Of a stretch of 41,084 bases of DNA, positions 21,620 through 31,018 are shown one piece after another (position 1 is the first letter of the stretch; every line of letters starts with the position of its first letter). The DNA is taken from assembly GCA_020346205.1 (NCBI GenBank), contig CP070776.1, positions 1,376,439 to 1,417,522 on the forward strand, read 5' to 3'. Position numbers and translations under genes: made by a program. The stretch comes from Deltaproteobacteria bacterium (GTDB lineage Bacteria > Desulfobacterota > Desulfobulbia > Desulfobulbales > BM004). The notes below the pieces were generated by a model. It had not been told where the DNA came from. It ran no database searches and saw only the letters and a list, made by a program, of their open reading frames with translations.

Positions 21620-22159
21620 ATGTCTACAATTAAAGAATATTATGAGAAAGAATGTATTCCTCAACTCATGGAGGAGTTCGGCTACAAGAACATCATGGAA
21701 GTGCCGAAGCTGGACAAAATTGTCCTGAACATGGGCCTCGGTGAGGGAGTACAGAATCCAAAGTCTGTTGATCTGGCAGCCCAGGAATTAACAACCATTG
21801 CCGGCCAGAAAGCGGTTATCACCAAGGCAAAGAAATCCATTGCGACCTTCAAGCTCCGCCAGGGCATGCCCATTGGCTGCCGTGTGACGCTGCGCAAGGA
21901 AAGAATGTGGGATTTTTTTAGCAAACTGGTGCATGTTGCCATGCCCAGGGTTAGAGACTTCCGTGGCCTTTCGCCGAAAATGTTTGACGGCCGAGGTAAT
22001 TTCGCCATGGGCATCAAAGAGCAGATCATTTTTCCTGAAATTGACTATGACAAGATAGAAAAAATCAGGGGTTTAAATGTGGTAATAACCACAACTGCAA
22101 AAACAGACGCGGAAGGAAGACAATTATTGCGGCTTCTGGGTATGCCGTTCAGGAAATAG
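21620..22159 (+). CDS. rplE: 50S ribosomal protein L5
   Basis: L5 binds 5S rRNA and touches P-site tRNA and the 30S head. The product has 179 residues, the E. coli length. The signature is present near residues 60-80 ([17 protein letters not shown]), followed by [23 protein letters not shown] precedes the ATG. In E. coli, S8 represses the spc operon by binding near this start; I could not recognise such a site in the 30-base gap. Confidence 0.98.
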   Translation: MSTIKEYYEKECIPQLMEEFGYKNIMEVPKLDKIVLNMGLGEGVQNPKSVDLAAQELTTIAGQKAVITKAKKSIATFKLRQGMPIGCRVTLRKERMWDFFSKLVHVAMPRVRDFRGLSPKMFDGRGNFAMGIKEQIIFPEIDYDKIEKIRGLNVVITTTAKTDAEGRQLLRLLGMPFRK

Positions 22160-22225
22160 AATGAGTAACGGGCATTGCTTAATTCCCGTGTATCTTATTA
22201 ACAAAAGCAGCCAAAGGAGGACGAT

Positions 22226-22411
22226 TTGGCTAAGAAATCACTAATAGCAAAGAGTAAGCGGCAACCCAAATTTCAGGTTCGAGCCTACAACCGATGTCCG
22301 CTTTGCGGCAGGCCTCGTGCCTTTATAAGGAAATTCGGAATTTGTCGTTTGTGTTTCAGGAATCTTGCATCTCGCGGCGAGATTACTGGAGTGATCAAAT
22401 CAAGCTGGTAA
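22226..22411 (+). CDS. rpsN: 30S ribosomal protein S14, zinc-binding type Z
   Basis: S14 helps assemble the 30S head. The 61-residue form carries a zinc ribbon at C24, C27, C40 and C43 (CPLC, CRLC), unlike the ~101-residue zinc-free form of E. coli. The start is TTG at 22226 with AGGAGG at 22215-22220, giving the canonical [12 protein letters not shown]. No zinc-free S14 copy lies in this window. Confidence 0.97.
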   Translation: MAKKSLIAKSKRQPKFQVRAYNRCPLCGRPRAFIRKFGICRLCFRNLASRGEITGVIKSSW

Positions 22412-22512
22412 TGCGGAACAAGGTGCAGAAGGGATAATCCCGAGATGCATGTAATCGCGATATTACTGCAGCAAGTGAAACTGGAAAATTATTGGCAAGG
22501 AGAGCAGGCTAA

Positions 22513-22911
22513 ATGTCTATGAGCGATCCCCTGGCAGATATGCTGACCAGGATAAGAAATGCAGGAATGGTTCGATATGAAACTGTGGATGTTCCCATGT
22601 CCAACCTGAAAGTTGGTGTGGCCAAGGTTCTACGTGAAGAAGGCTATATCAAGGATTATCAAATAATCGAGGATAACAAGCAGGGCACCCTGAGAATTGA
22701 GTTGAAGTACGGCCCTCATGATGAGAGGGTCATCAGCGGTATTCGCAGGGTAAGCAAGCCCGGTTTGAGAAAATATGTCAAGGCTGATGATATCCCAAAG
22801 GTTTTGAGCGGCCTGGGAATATCTATACTCTCGACCTCCAAGGGCATTATAACCGACCGAGAGGCGCGTCGGCTGCGTATTGGGGGAGAGGTTCTTTGTG
22901 AAGCCTGGTAA
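22513..22911 (+). CDS. rpsH: 30S ribosomal protein S8
   Basis: S8 organises the central domain of 16S rRNA and regulates the spc operon in E. coli. The product has 132 residues, beginning [17 protein letters not shown] and ending GGEVLCEAW. Two ATGs (22513, 22519) are in frame; AGGAG at 22498-22502 fits the first better. rplF follows after 34 bases. Confidence 0.97.
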   Translation: MSMSDPLADMLTRIRNAGMVRYETVDVPMSNLKVGVAKVLREEGYIKDYQIIEDNKQGTLRIELKYGPHDERVISGIRRVSKPGLRKYVKADDIPKVLSGLGISILSTSKGIITDREARRLRIGGEVLCEAW

Positions 22912-22945
22912 TAAAGGCAATCTTAGGCGGTAAGAGGAGAATTGC

Positions 22946-23491
22946 ATGTCCAGAATAGGAAACAAACCGATCCCGGTACCAAGCGGGGTCAAGGTTGACA
23001 TACAGGAATCAAAGGTTTTTGTCACCGGCCCCAAGGGAAAACTTGAGCGGGAGATCAGACCTGAGGTCTCAATAAAAGAAGAAGACGGAAATCTGGTGTT
23101 CGAAACCATCGATGAAAGTAAAAAGAGCATGGCCATGAAGGGTCTGACACGTTCATTGGTCAATAATATGGTTGTGGGAGTCGCCACAGGTTTTCAGAAA
23201 AAATTGATTGTTGAAGGTGTTGGATACCGGGTGAGTGTATCAGGTTCATCCCTCACTCTTAATGTGGGGTATTCGAATCCAGTCAATTTTCAACTGCCAA
23301 AAGGTGTCTCGGCAACAATGGTGGATAAAACAAACATTGTTATGCTTGAGTCTATTGATAAGGAATTACTGGGTCTGACTGCTGCTAAAGTACGTGAAGT
23401 CAGGAAGCCGGAACCATATAAGGGCAAAGGCATCCGGTATGAGGATGAACATATCGTCCGCAAGGTCGGTAAGTCTGCAGCTAAGGCATAA
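22946..23491 (+). CDS. rplF: 50S ribosomal protein L6
   Basis: L6 lies near the sarcin-ricin loop and supports factor binding. The product has 181 residues with the duplicated fold, starting MSRIGNKPIPVPSGV. The second-domain signature KPEPYKGKGIRYEDEHI is near the C-terminus. GAGGAG precedes the ATG. rplR follows after 69 bases. Confidence 0.98.
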   Translation: MSRIGNKPIPVPSGVKVDIQESKVFVTGPKGKLEREIRPEVSIKEEDGNLVFETIDESKKSMAMKGLTRSLVNNMVVGVATGFQKKLIVEGVGYRVSVSGSSLTLNVGYSNPVNFQLPKGVSATMVDKTNIVMLESIDKELLGLTAAKVREVRKPEPYKGKGIRYEDEHIVRKVGKSAAKA

Positions 23492-23560
23492 ATTATTATT
23501 CTAAATAGGTTGCTGGCAGGATTAAATTAAGGTCACAACCCGGATATCAGGTACAAAGAA

Positions 23561-23926
23561 ATGGCAAAAACATATCCTACAGTCGTAGCAAGACAAAAAC
23601 GTATCAAACGTATTAGGAAAAAGATTAGTGGCACTTCAGAAAAGCCGCGTATGCGAGTCTATAAAAGTGCCAAGCATTTTTATGCCCAGGTTATTGATGA
23701 CAGCAAAGGACATACCCTGGTTTCCATGTCTTCGCTGGATAAATCCATTACCGGTGAAGATATCAAGGGAAAATGTGCTCTGGCCAATAAGGTTGGGAAG
23801 ATGTTGGCCGAAAAGGCAAAATCTGCTGGTATCGAAAATGTTGTGCTTGACCGCGGTGGTTATATATATCACGGCAGGATCAAGGCATTTTCAGAGGGTG
23901 CCAGGGAAGGCGGTTTGATTTTTTAA
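23561..23926 (+). CDS. rplR: 50S ribosomal protein L18
   Basis: L18 binds 5S rRNA with L5 and L25. The product has 121 residues: a basic N-terminal tail ([14 protein letters not shown]), the core [18 protein letters not shown], and the conserved end [28 protein letters not shown]. The ribosome site is weak (CAGG). Position between rplF and rpsE is canonical. Confidence 0.97.
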   Translation: MAKTYPTVVARQKRIKRIRKKISGTSEKPRMRVYKSAKHFYAQVIDDSKGHTLVSMSSLDKSITGEDIKGKCALANKVGKMLAEKAKSAGIENVVLDRGGYIYHGRIKAFSEGAREGGLIF

Positions 23927-24000
23927 AGAGTACTGACTGTATCTGCAGGTTTGTTGAGCAGTCTGGTTGCAATAAAATTATTTGAATTGGGAGATTTGTT

Positions 24001-24513
24001 TTGGCGGAATATACAAAGGCAAAAGGCGATAGTGCACCGGAGTTGATTGAAAAGATCGTCTACATTAACAGAGTGGCAAAGGTTGTTAAGGGTGGCCGGC
24101 GTTTCAGCTTCAGCGCCATCGTTGTCATCGGTGATGGCAATGGCAAGGTTGGCTATGGTCTCGGTAAAGCCAATCAGGTGCCTGAGGCAATACGCAAAGG
24201 TGTTGAAAGAGCACGCAAGGATATGCAGCAGGTATCCCTGACAACCACGAGCATTCCCCATGAGATTATCGGCAAGTACGGAGCCGGATCTGTGTTGTTG
24301 AAGCCAGCATCTGAAGGTACTGGAGTGATTGCCGGTGGTGGCGTCAGGGCAGTTCTTGAAGCTGCAGGTGTGCAGAATGTTCTCACCAAATGCCTTGGTT
24401 CCCATAATCCACATAACCTGGTGAAGGCAACTCTGGATGGTCTGCGCAATTTAAGAAGTGCAGAACGTGTTGCAGCACTTAGGGGTATAAATGTGGAAGA
24501 GCTTAGCGCTTAA
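24001..24513 (+). CDS. rpsE: 30S ribosomal protein S5
   Basis: S5 contributes to accuracy and to the mRNA entry helicase. The product has 170 residues with a dsRNA-binding-like N-terminal fold ([20 protein letters not shown]), the block [17 protein letters not shown], and a C-terminal domain with [18 protein letters not shown]. The start is TTG at 24001 behind GGGAG at 23989-23993. The spectinomycin loop (VVKGGRR) looks wild type. Confidence 0.97.
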   Translation: MAEYTKAKGDSAPELIEKIVYINRVAKVVKGGRRFSFSAIVVIGDGNGKVGYGLGKANQVPEAIRKGVERARKDMQQVSLTTTSIPHEIIGKYGAGSVLLKPASEGTGVIAGGGVRAVLEAAGVQNVLTKCLGSHNPHNLVKATLDGLRNLRSAERVAALRGINVEELSA

Positions 24514-24595
24514 GCAAAACAAGGTTCATAAGTTAAAAATCTCGCCGGCCAGGTCGGTACAGTAGATAACAATAAATTCTCGGATGGATAGTGAA

Positions 24596-24778
24596 ATGGC
24601 TGGAACAGTAAAGGTTACCTTAACCAAAAGCAAAATCGGCAGCACCAAAAAGATTCGACAAACATTGATCGGTTTGGGGCTTACAAGAAGAGAGAAGACT
24701 GTAATCCGTAAGGACACACCTGAGATCAGGGGGATGCTGCGTAAGGTAGAACACCTGGTTACGGTTGAGGAGGTATAA
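24596..24778 (+). CDS. rpmD: 50S ribosomal protein L30
   Basis: L30 is a small surface protein of the 50S subunit. The ATG at 24596 gives 60 residues, MAGTVKVTLTKSKIG to HLVTVEEV, the usual bacterial length. Another in-frame ATG at 24584 has no ribosome site and is less likely. The conserved helix TLIGLGLTRREKTV is present. The stop falls in the ribosome site of rplO, four bases before its start. Confidence 0.95.
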   Translation: MAGTVKVTLTKSKIGSTKKIRQTLIGLGLTRREKTVIRKDTPEIRGMLRKVEHLVTVEEV

Positions 24779-24782
24779 TATA

Positions 24783-25223
24783 ATGTTGACCTTAGGCAAT
24801 TTGTCTCCCAAAAAAGGAGCCAAGCGGGAAAGAAAAAGAGTTGGACGCGGCCAGGGTTCTGGACGTGGCAAAACTGCTACCAGGGGCCATAAGGGCGCCA
24901 AATCCAGATCAGGATACGGTACCCGACCCGGATTTGAGGGAGGCCAGATGCCCCTGCAGAGAAGGCTGCCCAAGAGGGGATTCAACAATATATTCCGGAA
25001 GGAGTATGCCATCATCCAGGTTAAGGACCTTGAAGTTTTTGAACCCGGTTCACGTGTAGACCGTGAAGCCTTGGTGCAGGCCGGTTTGATTGAGAAGAGA
25101 GCGACCCTGGTAAAAGTGCTGGGCAATGGTGAACTGAGCAATTCATTAACAGTCGCCGTAGACAAGGTCAGCGAAGGTGCAAAAAAGAAAATTGAAGCTG
25201 CAGGCGGCACCGTAGAGGGTTAA
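24783..25223 (+). CDS. rplO: 50S ribosomal protein L15
   Basis: L15 is an assembly protein reaching the 50S core. The product has 146 residues, with the Gly/Arg-rich N-terminal arm (GRGQGSGRGKTATRGHKGAK) and the segment FEGGQMPLQRRLPKRGF. GAGGAGG at 24768-24774, within the end of rpmD, is its ribosome site. secY follows almost immediately. Confidence 0.97.
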   Translation: MLTLGNLSPKKGAKRERKRVGRGQGSGRGKTATRGHKGAKSRSGYGTRPGFEGGQMPLQRRLPKRGFNNIFRKEYAIIQVKDLEVFEPGSRVDREALVQAGLIEKRATLVKVLGNGELSNSLTVAVDKVSEGAKKKIEAAGGTVEG

Positions 25224-25229
25224 TTGAAT

Positions 25230-26537
25230 ATGCTCGGAGGAATTAAAAATACTGCCTCATTACCTGAGCTTCGCCGCAGGCTGATATTTACCTTCCTGAT
25301 GTTGGCTGTGTACCGCATCGGTGTACAGATACCCACCCCCGGCATTAACGGTGAGGCCCTGGCAGCGTTTTTTGAGAAGAATGCCGGGACGCTTTTTGGC
25401 ATGTTCAATATGTTCTCTGGCGGGGCTCTGGAGAATTTCTCCATTTTTGCCCTGGGGATCATGCCATATATCAGCGCCTCAATTATCATACAGCTCCTGA
25501 CAGTGGTTATTCCCCAATTAGAGGCCTTATCCAAGGAGGGGGAATCCGGACGCCATAAGATTACCCAGTACACACGTTATGGAACAGTTGCTTTAAGTTT
25601 GATTCAGAGTCTTTTTATTTCTGTCGGGCTTGAAGGCATGAGCGGACCTGGTGGTGAGGCCATAGTTATTGTTCCGGGTTGGCAGTTCAAACTCATGACC
25701 ATTATCACCCTGACATCGGGAACAGCCTTTATCATGTGGCTCGGCGAACAGATGACAGAGCGTGGAATAGGCAATGGTATTTCACTTATTATTTTTGCAG
25801 GTATTGTGGCCCGTATGCCGGCAGCCATTGGCAATACCATCCAGATGGTTTCAGCAGGTGAGATGAATGCTCTCTTCCTGGTTTTTCTTATAGCAATGAT
25901 GGTGGCTGTGGTAGGCATCATTATTTTCTTTGAAACTGCCCAGAGGCGTATACCAGTCCAGTATGCCAAGAGAGTTGTGGGACGTAAGGTTTACGGCGGA
26001 CAGAGTTCACATCTGCCTTTAAAGATCAATGTTGCCGGGGTTATCCCGCCGATTTTTGCTTCGTCGATCATGATGTTTCCAGCTACCATCGGTGGCCTTA
26101 TCCAGATTGATTGGATTCAGCGGGTTTCTGCATCATTGAGTCCCGGTACCGTTTTTTATTACATACTTTTTACAGCCTTTATCGTCTTTTTCTGTTTTTT
26201 TTATACGGCCGTAACTTTCAATCCGGTTGATGTGGCTGAAAATCTGAAAAAACATGGTGGGTTCATTCCCGGTATCAGGCCTGGAAAAAAGACAGCTGAC
26301 TTTATTGACAAGGCCCTGACCCGTTTAACTGTTATCGGAGCCATTTACGTCAGTGTGATCTGTGTTATGCCAACTGTGTTGATCAGTAAATTCAACGTGC
26401 CCTTTTATTTTGGCGGAACTGCATTATTGATTGTGGTGGGTGTTGCAATTGACACCATTTCGCAGATCGAGTCCCATATGGTGATGCGGAACTATGAAGG
26501 CTTTATGAAAAAGGGCAGGATAAAAGGGAGACGTTAA
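25230..26537 (+). CDS. secY: Preprotein translocase channel subunit SecY
   Basis: SecY forms the protein-conducting channel in the inner membrane with SecE and SecG. The product has 435 residues, rich in hydrophobic segments consistent with the ten-helix fold. Hallmarks are the N-terminal PELRRRLIFTFLMLAVYRIG, the IPTPGI plug region, MPYISASIIIQLL, and the cytoplasmic loop ending GFIPGIRPGKKT. A TTG at 25224 could also start it; ATG 25230 with GAGGG 11 bases upstream is preferred. It ends the spc block, and map, not adk, is next. Confidence 0.97.
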   Translation: MLGGIKNTASLPELRRRLIFTFLMLAVYRIGVQIPTPGINGEALAAFFEKNAGTLFGMFNMFSGGALENFSIFALGIMPYISASIIIQLLTVVIPQLEALSKEGESGRHKITQYTRYGTVALSLIQSLFISVGLEGMSGPGGEAIVIVPGWQFKLMTIITLTSGTAFIMWLGEQMTERGIGNGISLIIFAGIVARMPAAIGNTIQMVSAGEMNALFLVFLIAMMVAVVGIIIFFETAQRRIPVQYAKRVVGRKVYGGQSSHLPLKINVAGVIPPIFASSIMMFPATIGGLIQIDWIQRVSASLSPGTVFYYILFTAFIVFFCFFYTAVTFNPVDVAENLKKHGGFIPGIRPGKKTADFIDKALTRLTVIGAIYVSVICVMPTVLISKFNVPFYFGGTALLIVVGVAIDTISQIESHMVMRNYEGFMKKGRIKGRR

Positions 26538-26646
26538 GCCCTTAGTTTGTAGGCACCAGGAATTATTTCTTGCTGTAGCCTGCTGAAGGGCATTTCTTTC
26601 ATACTGCCAGGCTGAGGCTAAGTTTTGAGAGATTTTGGGTACTCGG

Positions 26647-27432
26647 ATGAGCAACGCACCAGCAACTGCAAAACAGATTAGCCTTAAAACGCCTTCCGAG
26701 ATTGAGATCATGCGGAAGGCAAACCAGATTGTTGCTGGGGCGCTCAACATGCTCCGTGAAAAGGCTGCTGAGGGAGTATCAACCTGGGAGTTGGATTTAT
26801 GGGCCGAGGAGTTTGCCCGACAGCATGGCGCGGTCCCTGCCTTCAAGGGTTACCATGGTTTCCCGGGCAGTCTCTGTGTGTCGCTTAACGAGCAAGTGGT
26901 GCACGGCATACCGTCTAAAAAAGTGATACTCACTGAGGGAGACATCGTCAGTATTGATTTTGGCGTACGTTATCAGGGATTTTATGGAGATGCTGCTGTA
27001 ACTCTGGCCATAGGCGAAATAGATGCTGCAAAGGCCGATTTGCTCAAGGTGACACGAGAGTCGCTGTATGTGGGAATAGAGCAGGCAAGGGTTGGCAAAA
27101 GGATTAATGATATATCCGCTGCTATCCAGGCCCATGTAGAAAAACATGGCTACTCGGTGGTGAAACAGTTTGTCGGACATGGAATTGGGGCTGAACTGCA
27201 TGAAGGTCCGGAAGTACCCAATTACAGTACTGGAAAAAAAGGAACGCCAAGGATCATGGCAGGCATGGTGCTGGCCATTGAACCAATGGTTAATTTTGGC
27301 ACTTTTGAAGTCAAGGTGCTGAAAGATGGATGGACGGTTATAACAAAAGATAAATCACCCTCGGCTCATTTTGAGCATTCTGTTGCAGTAACAGAGGAGG
27401 GACCTATTATTTTGAGTGATAACATTCATTGA
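26647..27432 (+). CDS. map: Type I methionine aminopeptidase
   Basis: This enzyme removes the initiator methionine from nascent proteins at the ribosome exit. The product has 261 residues. All five metal ligands are present, D104, D115, H178, E212 and E243, with spacing like E. coli Map (D97, D108, H171, E204, E235), and the substrate-recognition histidine lies in LHEGP. A TTG at 26635 could extend it by four residues; the ribosome site is weak for either choice. The position between secY and infA fits its cotranslational role. Confidence 0.95.
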   Translation: MSNAPATAKQISLKTPSEIEIMRKANQIVAGALNMLREKAAEGVSTWELDLWAEEFARQHGAVPAFKGYHGFPGSLCVSLNEQVVHGIPSKKVILTEGDIVSIDFGVRYQGFYGDAAVTLAIGEIDAAKADLLKVTRESLYVGIEQARVGKRINDISAAIQAHVEKHGYSVVKQFVGHGIGAELHEGPEVPNYSTGKKGTPRIMAGMVLAIEPMVNFGTFEVKVLKDGWTVITKDKSPSAHFEHSVAVTEEGPIILSDNIH

Positions 27433-27451
27433 TAAAGAGATAAAAAAATAA

Positions 27452-27481
27452 TTGAAAAAAACAGGGAAGTTGTAGTATATT
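27452..27481 (+). promoter_or_regulatory. Candidate sigma-70 promoter upstream of infA
   Basis: TTGAAA (27452-27457), an 18-base spacer and TATATT (27476-27481) lie in the AT-rich 145-base map-infA gap. Each hexamer matches the consensus at five of six positions. It would drive infA, rpmJ and the alpha block. Inference from sequence only. Confidence 0.5.
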
Positions 27482-27577
27482 AACCCGCTTTGTCGGAAGA
27501 CAGCACAAAGTTTTAAATTGTGGCCAATGTGATCGCTGGCCTGGAAAGCTATTTAAATAAAAAGAGGATTATTATTT

Positions 27578-27802
27578 ATGCCAAAGGAAGAGGCCATTCA
27601 AGTTGAAGGAACGATTGTAGAACCTTTACCGAATGCTATGTTTCGGGTCGAACTTGATAACGGCCATAAAGTGCTCGCCCATATATCAGGAAAAATGCGC
27701 ATGCATTTTATAAAAATTCTTCCTGGAGACAGGGTAACGGTTGAACTTTCCCCGTATGATTTAACCCGTGGCAGGATAACTTTCCGTTCTAAGAACAAAT
27801 AA
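27578..27802 (+). CDS. infA: Translation initiation factor IF-1
   Basis: IF1 occupies the 30S A site during initiation and assists IF2 and IF3. The product has 74 residues, an OB fold with [21 protein letters not shown], then [17 protein letters not shown] and the end [13 protein letters not shown]. The usual length is 71-73. AGAGGA precedes the ATG. It sits just before rpmJ and the rpsM block, as in many bacteria. Confidence 0.97.
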   Translation: MPKEEAIQVEGTIVEPLPNAMFRVELDNGHKVLAHISGKMRMHFIKILPGDRVTVELSPYDLTRGRITFRSKNK

Positions 27803-27837
27803 TATTTACATGAAGAGTTCGTTATACAGGTGATGTG

Positions 27838-27951
27838 ATGAAAGTAAGGGCTTCGGTAAAAAAAATGTGCAGTGATTGCAAAGTCTACAAGAGAAAGGGC
27901 GTTATCCGTGTCTCTTGTAAAACAAAAAAACACAAACAGCGCCAGGGATAG
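27838..27951 (+). CDS. rpmJ: 50S ribosomal protein L36, zinc-binding form
   Basis: This 37-codon gene was read directly from the sequence: ATG at 27838, TAG at 27949-27951, between infA and rpsM. It begins [11 protein letters not shown] and ends KHKQRQG, typical of L36, the smallest 50S protein. The zinc ligands C11, C14, C27 and H32 are all present, so it is the zinc-containing form. The upstream CAGGTGATGTG contains a usable ribosome site. Confidence 0.96.
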   Translation: MKVRASVKKMCSDCKVYKRKGVIRVSCKTKKHKQRQG

Positions 27952-27995
27952 GATTACCCTGATAACTGATTAACTGTAAGTGGAGGAATAGAGTC

Positions 27996-28364
27996 TTGGC
28001 AAGAATAGCAGGTGTTGACTTACCGAAGAAAAAGCACATGGAGATCGCACTGACATATATTCATGGTATCGGGCGTACTTCTGCACGCAAGATCCTTGAT
28101 GAGGCACAGCTGCCTTACAATACAAATAGTGACGATCTGACTGACGGTGATATAGCAAAGATCAGAAAGATCCTTGAAGATGAATACCATGTTGAAGGTG
28201 ACAGGCGCCGTGAAGTGTCAATGGACATTAAGCGTTTGATGGATTCAGGTTCCTATCGGGGCTTGCGTCACCGTAAAGGACTGCCCTGCAGGGGGCAGCG
28301 TACAAGCACCAATGCCAGGACCAGGAAGGGCCCTCGGCGTGGCGCTGGCATTAAGAGAAAATAG
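27996..28364 (+). CDS. rpsM: 30S ribosomal protein S13
   Basis: S13 is in the 30S head and bridges to the 50S subunit. The product has 122 residues with a helix-hairpin-helix part ([15 protein letters not shown]) and the basic C-terminal tail [18 protein letters not shown]. The start is TTG at 27996 with GGAGGA at 27982-27987, giving the universal [10 protein letters not shown]. First gene of the alpha block; the 44-base leader is too short to show the E. coli S4-binding pseudoknot clearly. Confidence 0.97.
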   Translation: MARIAGVDLPKKKHMEIALTYIHGIGRTSARKILDEAQLPYNTNSDDLTDGDIAKIRKILEDEYHVEGDRRREVSMDIKRLMDSGSYRGLRHRKGLPCRGQRTSTNARTRKGPRRGAGIKRK

Positions 28365-28424
28365 TCTGTTAGATAAATTTATTTATATACCCAACGGGTA
28401 AAGCAGTAATGGAGATAAAAACTT

Positions 28425-28820
28425 ATGGCTGATCCGAAAAAAAGTTCCGGGAGAAAGAAGAAAGAAAGGAAGAATATCCCGGAAGGAATTGTATATATCC
28501 AGTCCACCTTCAATAATACTATCGTGACCATAGCTGACAAGCAGGGTGACGTGATCTCGTGGTCAAGTTCCGGTTGCCTCGGTTTTAAGGGTTCCAGGAA
28601 AAGCACCCCTTTTGCAGCTCAGAAGGCAGTTGCCGAGGCTGCAAAAAAAGCTATGGACCATGGCATGAGAAGGGTGGAAGTAAGGGTGAAAGGGCCGGGG
28701 CCTGGTCGTGAAGCGGCCCTGAGAGCGCTGCAGGTTGAGGGTTTTGATGTGAGCAAAATATCAGATGTGACCCCGCTGCCCCATAACGGCTGCAAACCAC
28801 CCAAACGGAGAAGAGTATAA
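28425..28820 (+). CDS. rpsK: 30S ribosomal protein S11
   Basis: S11 lies on the 30S platform near the mRNA exit. The product has 131 residues with a Lys-rich N-terminal tail, the core [16 protein letters not shown], and the conserved end [16 protein letters not shown]. The segment PHNG contains the Asn-Gly pair that forms isoaspartate in E. coli S11. It lies between rpsM and rpsD as usual. Confidence 0.97.
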   Translation: MADPKKSSGRKKKERKNIPEGIVYIQSTFNNTIVTIADKQGDVISWSSSGCLGFKGSRKSTPFAAQKAVAEAAKKAMDHGMRRVEVRVKGPGPGREAALRALQVEGFDVSKISDVTPLPHNGCKPPKRRRV

Positions 28821-28878
28821 ATACAAACGATTTATCCATGGTGTTTGGATTAATCTGATTTTTTAATGGAGGTATAAA

Positions 28879-29508
28879 TTGGCCAGATATACAGGTGCAT
28901 CCTGCAGGCAATGCAGACGCGAAAATCTGAAACTTTTTCTGAAGGGTGACAGGTGCTATTCGGATAGATGTTCGTTCGAAAGGCGCGCCTATGCCCCGGG
29001 TCAGCATGGCCAGATGCGTTTTCGCAAGGTATCTGACTATGCGGTACAGCTGCGTGAAAAACAGAAGGTTAAACGTATCTACGGAATGCTTGAAGGGCAG
29101 TTTAGAATATATTTTAAGATGGCGGACTCAGCCAAGGGTGTTACAGGTGAAAATCTGCTGATGCTACTTGAAAGAAGACTTGATAATGCATTGTTTCGTC
29201 TCGGTTTTGCCAATTCTAGGAACCAGGCCCGCCAGATTGTCCGGCATAATCATGTTTTGATTAATGGCAAGAAGGTTAATATTCCTTCCTTTCTCGTTTC
29301 AGTAGGTGATGTAATTACCCTCAAGGAAAAGAGTAAGAAGAACCAGGCCATTAATGAAAGTCTTGATGCAGTTGCCAGGCGGGGAGTGCCAAGCTGGCTG
29401 GAATTAGACAGGGATAACTTGCAGGGTAGTATCAAGACCATGCCGGAAAGGCATGAAGTCACAATGCCTATACAAGAACAGTTGATAGTTGAACTTTACT
29501 CTAAATAA
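28879..29508 (+). CDS. rpsD: 30S ribosomal protein S4, zinc-binding form
   Basis: S4 initiates 16S 5'-domain assembly and affects fidelity; in E. coli it represses the alpha operon. The product has 209 residues. The N-terminus carries C9, C12, C26 and C31, the four-cysteine zinc knuckle, absent in E. coli S4. The S4 RNA-binding domain ([30 protein letters not shown]) is complete. The start is TTG at 28879 behind GGAGG at 28868-28872. Confidence 0.97.
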   Translation: MARYTGASCRQCRRENLKLFLKGDRCYSDRCSFERRAYAPGQHGQMRFRKVSDYAVQLREKQKVKRIYGMLEGQFRIYFKMADSAKGVTGENLLMLLERRLDNALFRLGFANSRNQARQIVRHNHVLINGKKVNIPSFLVSVGDVITLKEKSKKNQAINESLDAVARRGVPSWLELDRDNLQGSIKTMPERHEVTMPIQEQLIVELYSK

Positions 29509-29532
29509 CAATTACTAAGGGAAAAACCTACC

Positions 29533-30582
29533 ATGACTGAAAACCTTATTGAGGAAACTCCCTTTTATAAGAACTGGTCCGAGCTGATTCAACCTGATCG
29601 ACTTGAAGTGGACAAGGATAGTCACAACGAGTCTTATGGTAAATTTGTTTGTCAGCCTTTGGAAAGGGGATTTGCTACTACGATTGGCAACTCTCTGCGC
29701 CGGATTCTTCTCTCATCAATTCAGGGTGCGGCAATCACTTCTGTCAGAATAGAAGGGGCATTGCATGAATTTACCGCTATTCCAGGAGTTCTGGAAGATG
29801 TGACTGAGGTCATCCTGAACCTGAAGGAAGTGCGACTCAAGCTTAATACTGCTGAAGGTCAAACTGTCAGGATCGATAAAAAGAAAAAAGGACCTGTAAC
29901 TGCAGCTGATATAATCTCGGACGGATCTGTAGAGGTTATGAACCCGGAGCAGCATATCTGTACCATTACCGGAAAAGGGAAGTTTCAAATAGAGCTTGAA
30001 GTGAAATGGGGCAAGGGCTACAGGCCGGCGGAGATGAACAAGACCGATGATCAGCCCATAGGGGTGATTCCAATCGACTCAGTTTTTACTCCGGTTAAGA
30101 AAGTACAGTATATCGTGACCCAGGCCCGTGTCGGACAGCAAACCGACTACGATAAACTGACACTGGAAATCCACACTGATGGCAGTGTAAAGCCGGAAAA
30201 TGCTTTGGCATATGCTGCAAAAATCCTCAAAGAGCATATGACGATCTTCATTAATTTCGATGAAGAAAAAGCAGAGCCTGAGATTGAGGAAACCGAAGAA
30301 AGTGAAGAGCCGAAACTGAATGAAAATCTCTACCGCACGGTTGAGGATCTTGAGCTTTCTGTGCGTTCGGCAAACTGCCTGAAGAATGCCAATATAACCT
30401 ATATCGGTGAACTGGTGCAGAGGACTGAGGCCGAGATGCTCAAGACTAAGAATTTCGGGCGCAAGTCATTAAATGAGATCAAGCAGCTTCTTGAAGAGAT
30501 GGAACTGTCTCTTGGCATGAAGATTGACGAGTGGGAAGCACCAGAGCCGGCTGCAGCAAAAGCAGATGAAGAGAACTTATAA
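29533..30582 (+). CDS. rpoA: DNA-directed RNA polymerase subunit alpha
   Basis: Alpha dimerises to seed core assembly, and its C-terminal domain contacts UP elements and activators. The product has 349 residues (E. coli 329). The N-terminal domain has the assembly motif [20 protein letters not shown]. The linker (residues about 243-262) is strongly acidic with many Glu. The C-terminal domain includes [18 protein letters not shown], in which R and N match the DNA-binding residues, and [14 protein letters not shown]. rplQ follows after 15 bases. Confidence 0.98.
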   Translation: MTENLIEETPFYKNWSELIQPDRLEVDKDSHNESYGKFVCQPLERGFATTIGNSLRRILLSSIQGAAITSVRIEGALHEFTAIPGVLEDVTEVILNLKEVRLKLNTAEGQTVRIDKKKKGPVTAADIISDGSVEVMNPEQHICTITGKGKFQIELEVKWGKGYRPAEMNKTDDQPIGVIPIDSVFTPVKKVQYIVTQARVGQQTDYDKLTLEIHTDGSVKPENALAYAAKILKEHMTIFINFDEEKAEPEIEETEESEEPKLNENLYRTVEDLELSVRSANCLKNANITYIGELVQRTEAEMLKTKNFGRKSLNEIKQLLEEMELSLGMKIDEWEAPEPAAAKADEENL

Positions 30583-30597
30583 GAGAGGTTTATACCG

Positions 30598-30981
30598 ATG
30601 AGACATAGAAAAGCCGGGAGAAGGCTGGGACGAAACAGTTCACACCAGCAGGCCATGATGAGAAATATGGTAACTTCTCTGCTTGAGCATGAAAGGATTG
30701 TAACAACCACTCCAAAAGCCAAGGAATTGAGAAAGCTGGCGGATAAAATGATCACCCTTGCAAAGAGGGGCGATCTACACGCCAGAAGACAGGCTCTAGC
30801 AGTAATTCGCAGCAAAAAGGTTGTGGATAAACTCTTTACCAAACTGAAAGACGAGTATATGGATCGTAACGGTGGTTATACCCGTATAATTCGTACTGGT
30901 AACAGGTCTGGAGATGCAGCATCCATGGCCATTATTGAACTGGTAAACTACACTGAAGAATCCGAGGCTGCGACCAATTAA
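30598..30981 (+). CDS. rplQ: 50S ribosomal protein L17
   Basis: L17 lies on the 50S surface near the tunnel exit. The product has 127 residues, starting [20 protein letters not shown], with [15 protein letters not shown] and GGYTRI. The ribosome site is AGAGAGG before the ATG. It is the last gene of the alpha block and is followed by a strong intrinsic terminator. Confidence 0.98.
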   Translation: MRHRKAGRRLGRNSSHQQAMMRNMVTSLLEHERIVTTTPKAKELRKLADKMITLAKRGDLHARRQALAVIRSKKVVDKLFTKLKDEYMDRNGGYTRIIRTGNRSGDAASMAIIELVNYTEESEAATN

Positions 30982-31018
30982 ATAATTTGTTTCATACAGC
31001 ATCTTAAACAGCTTTAGC

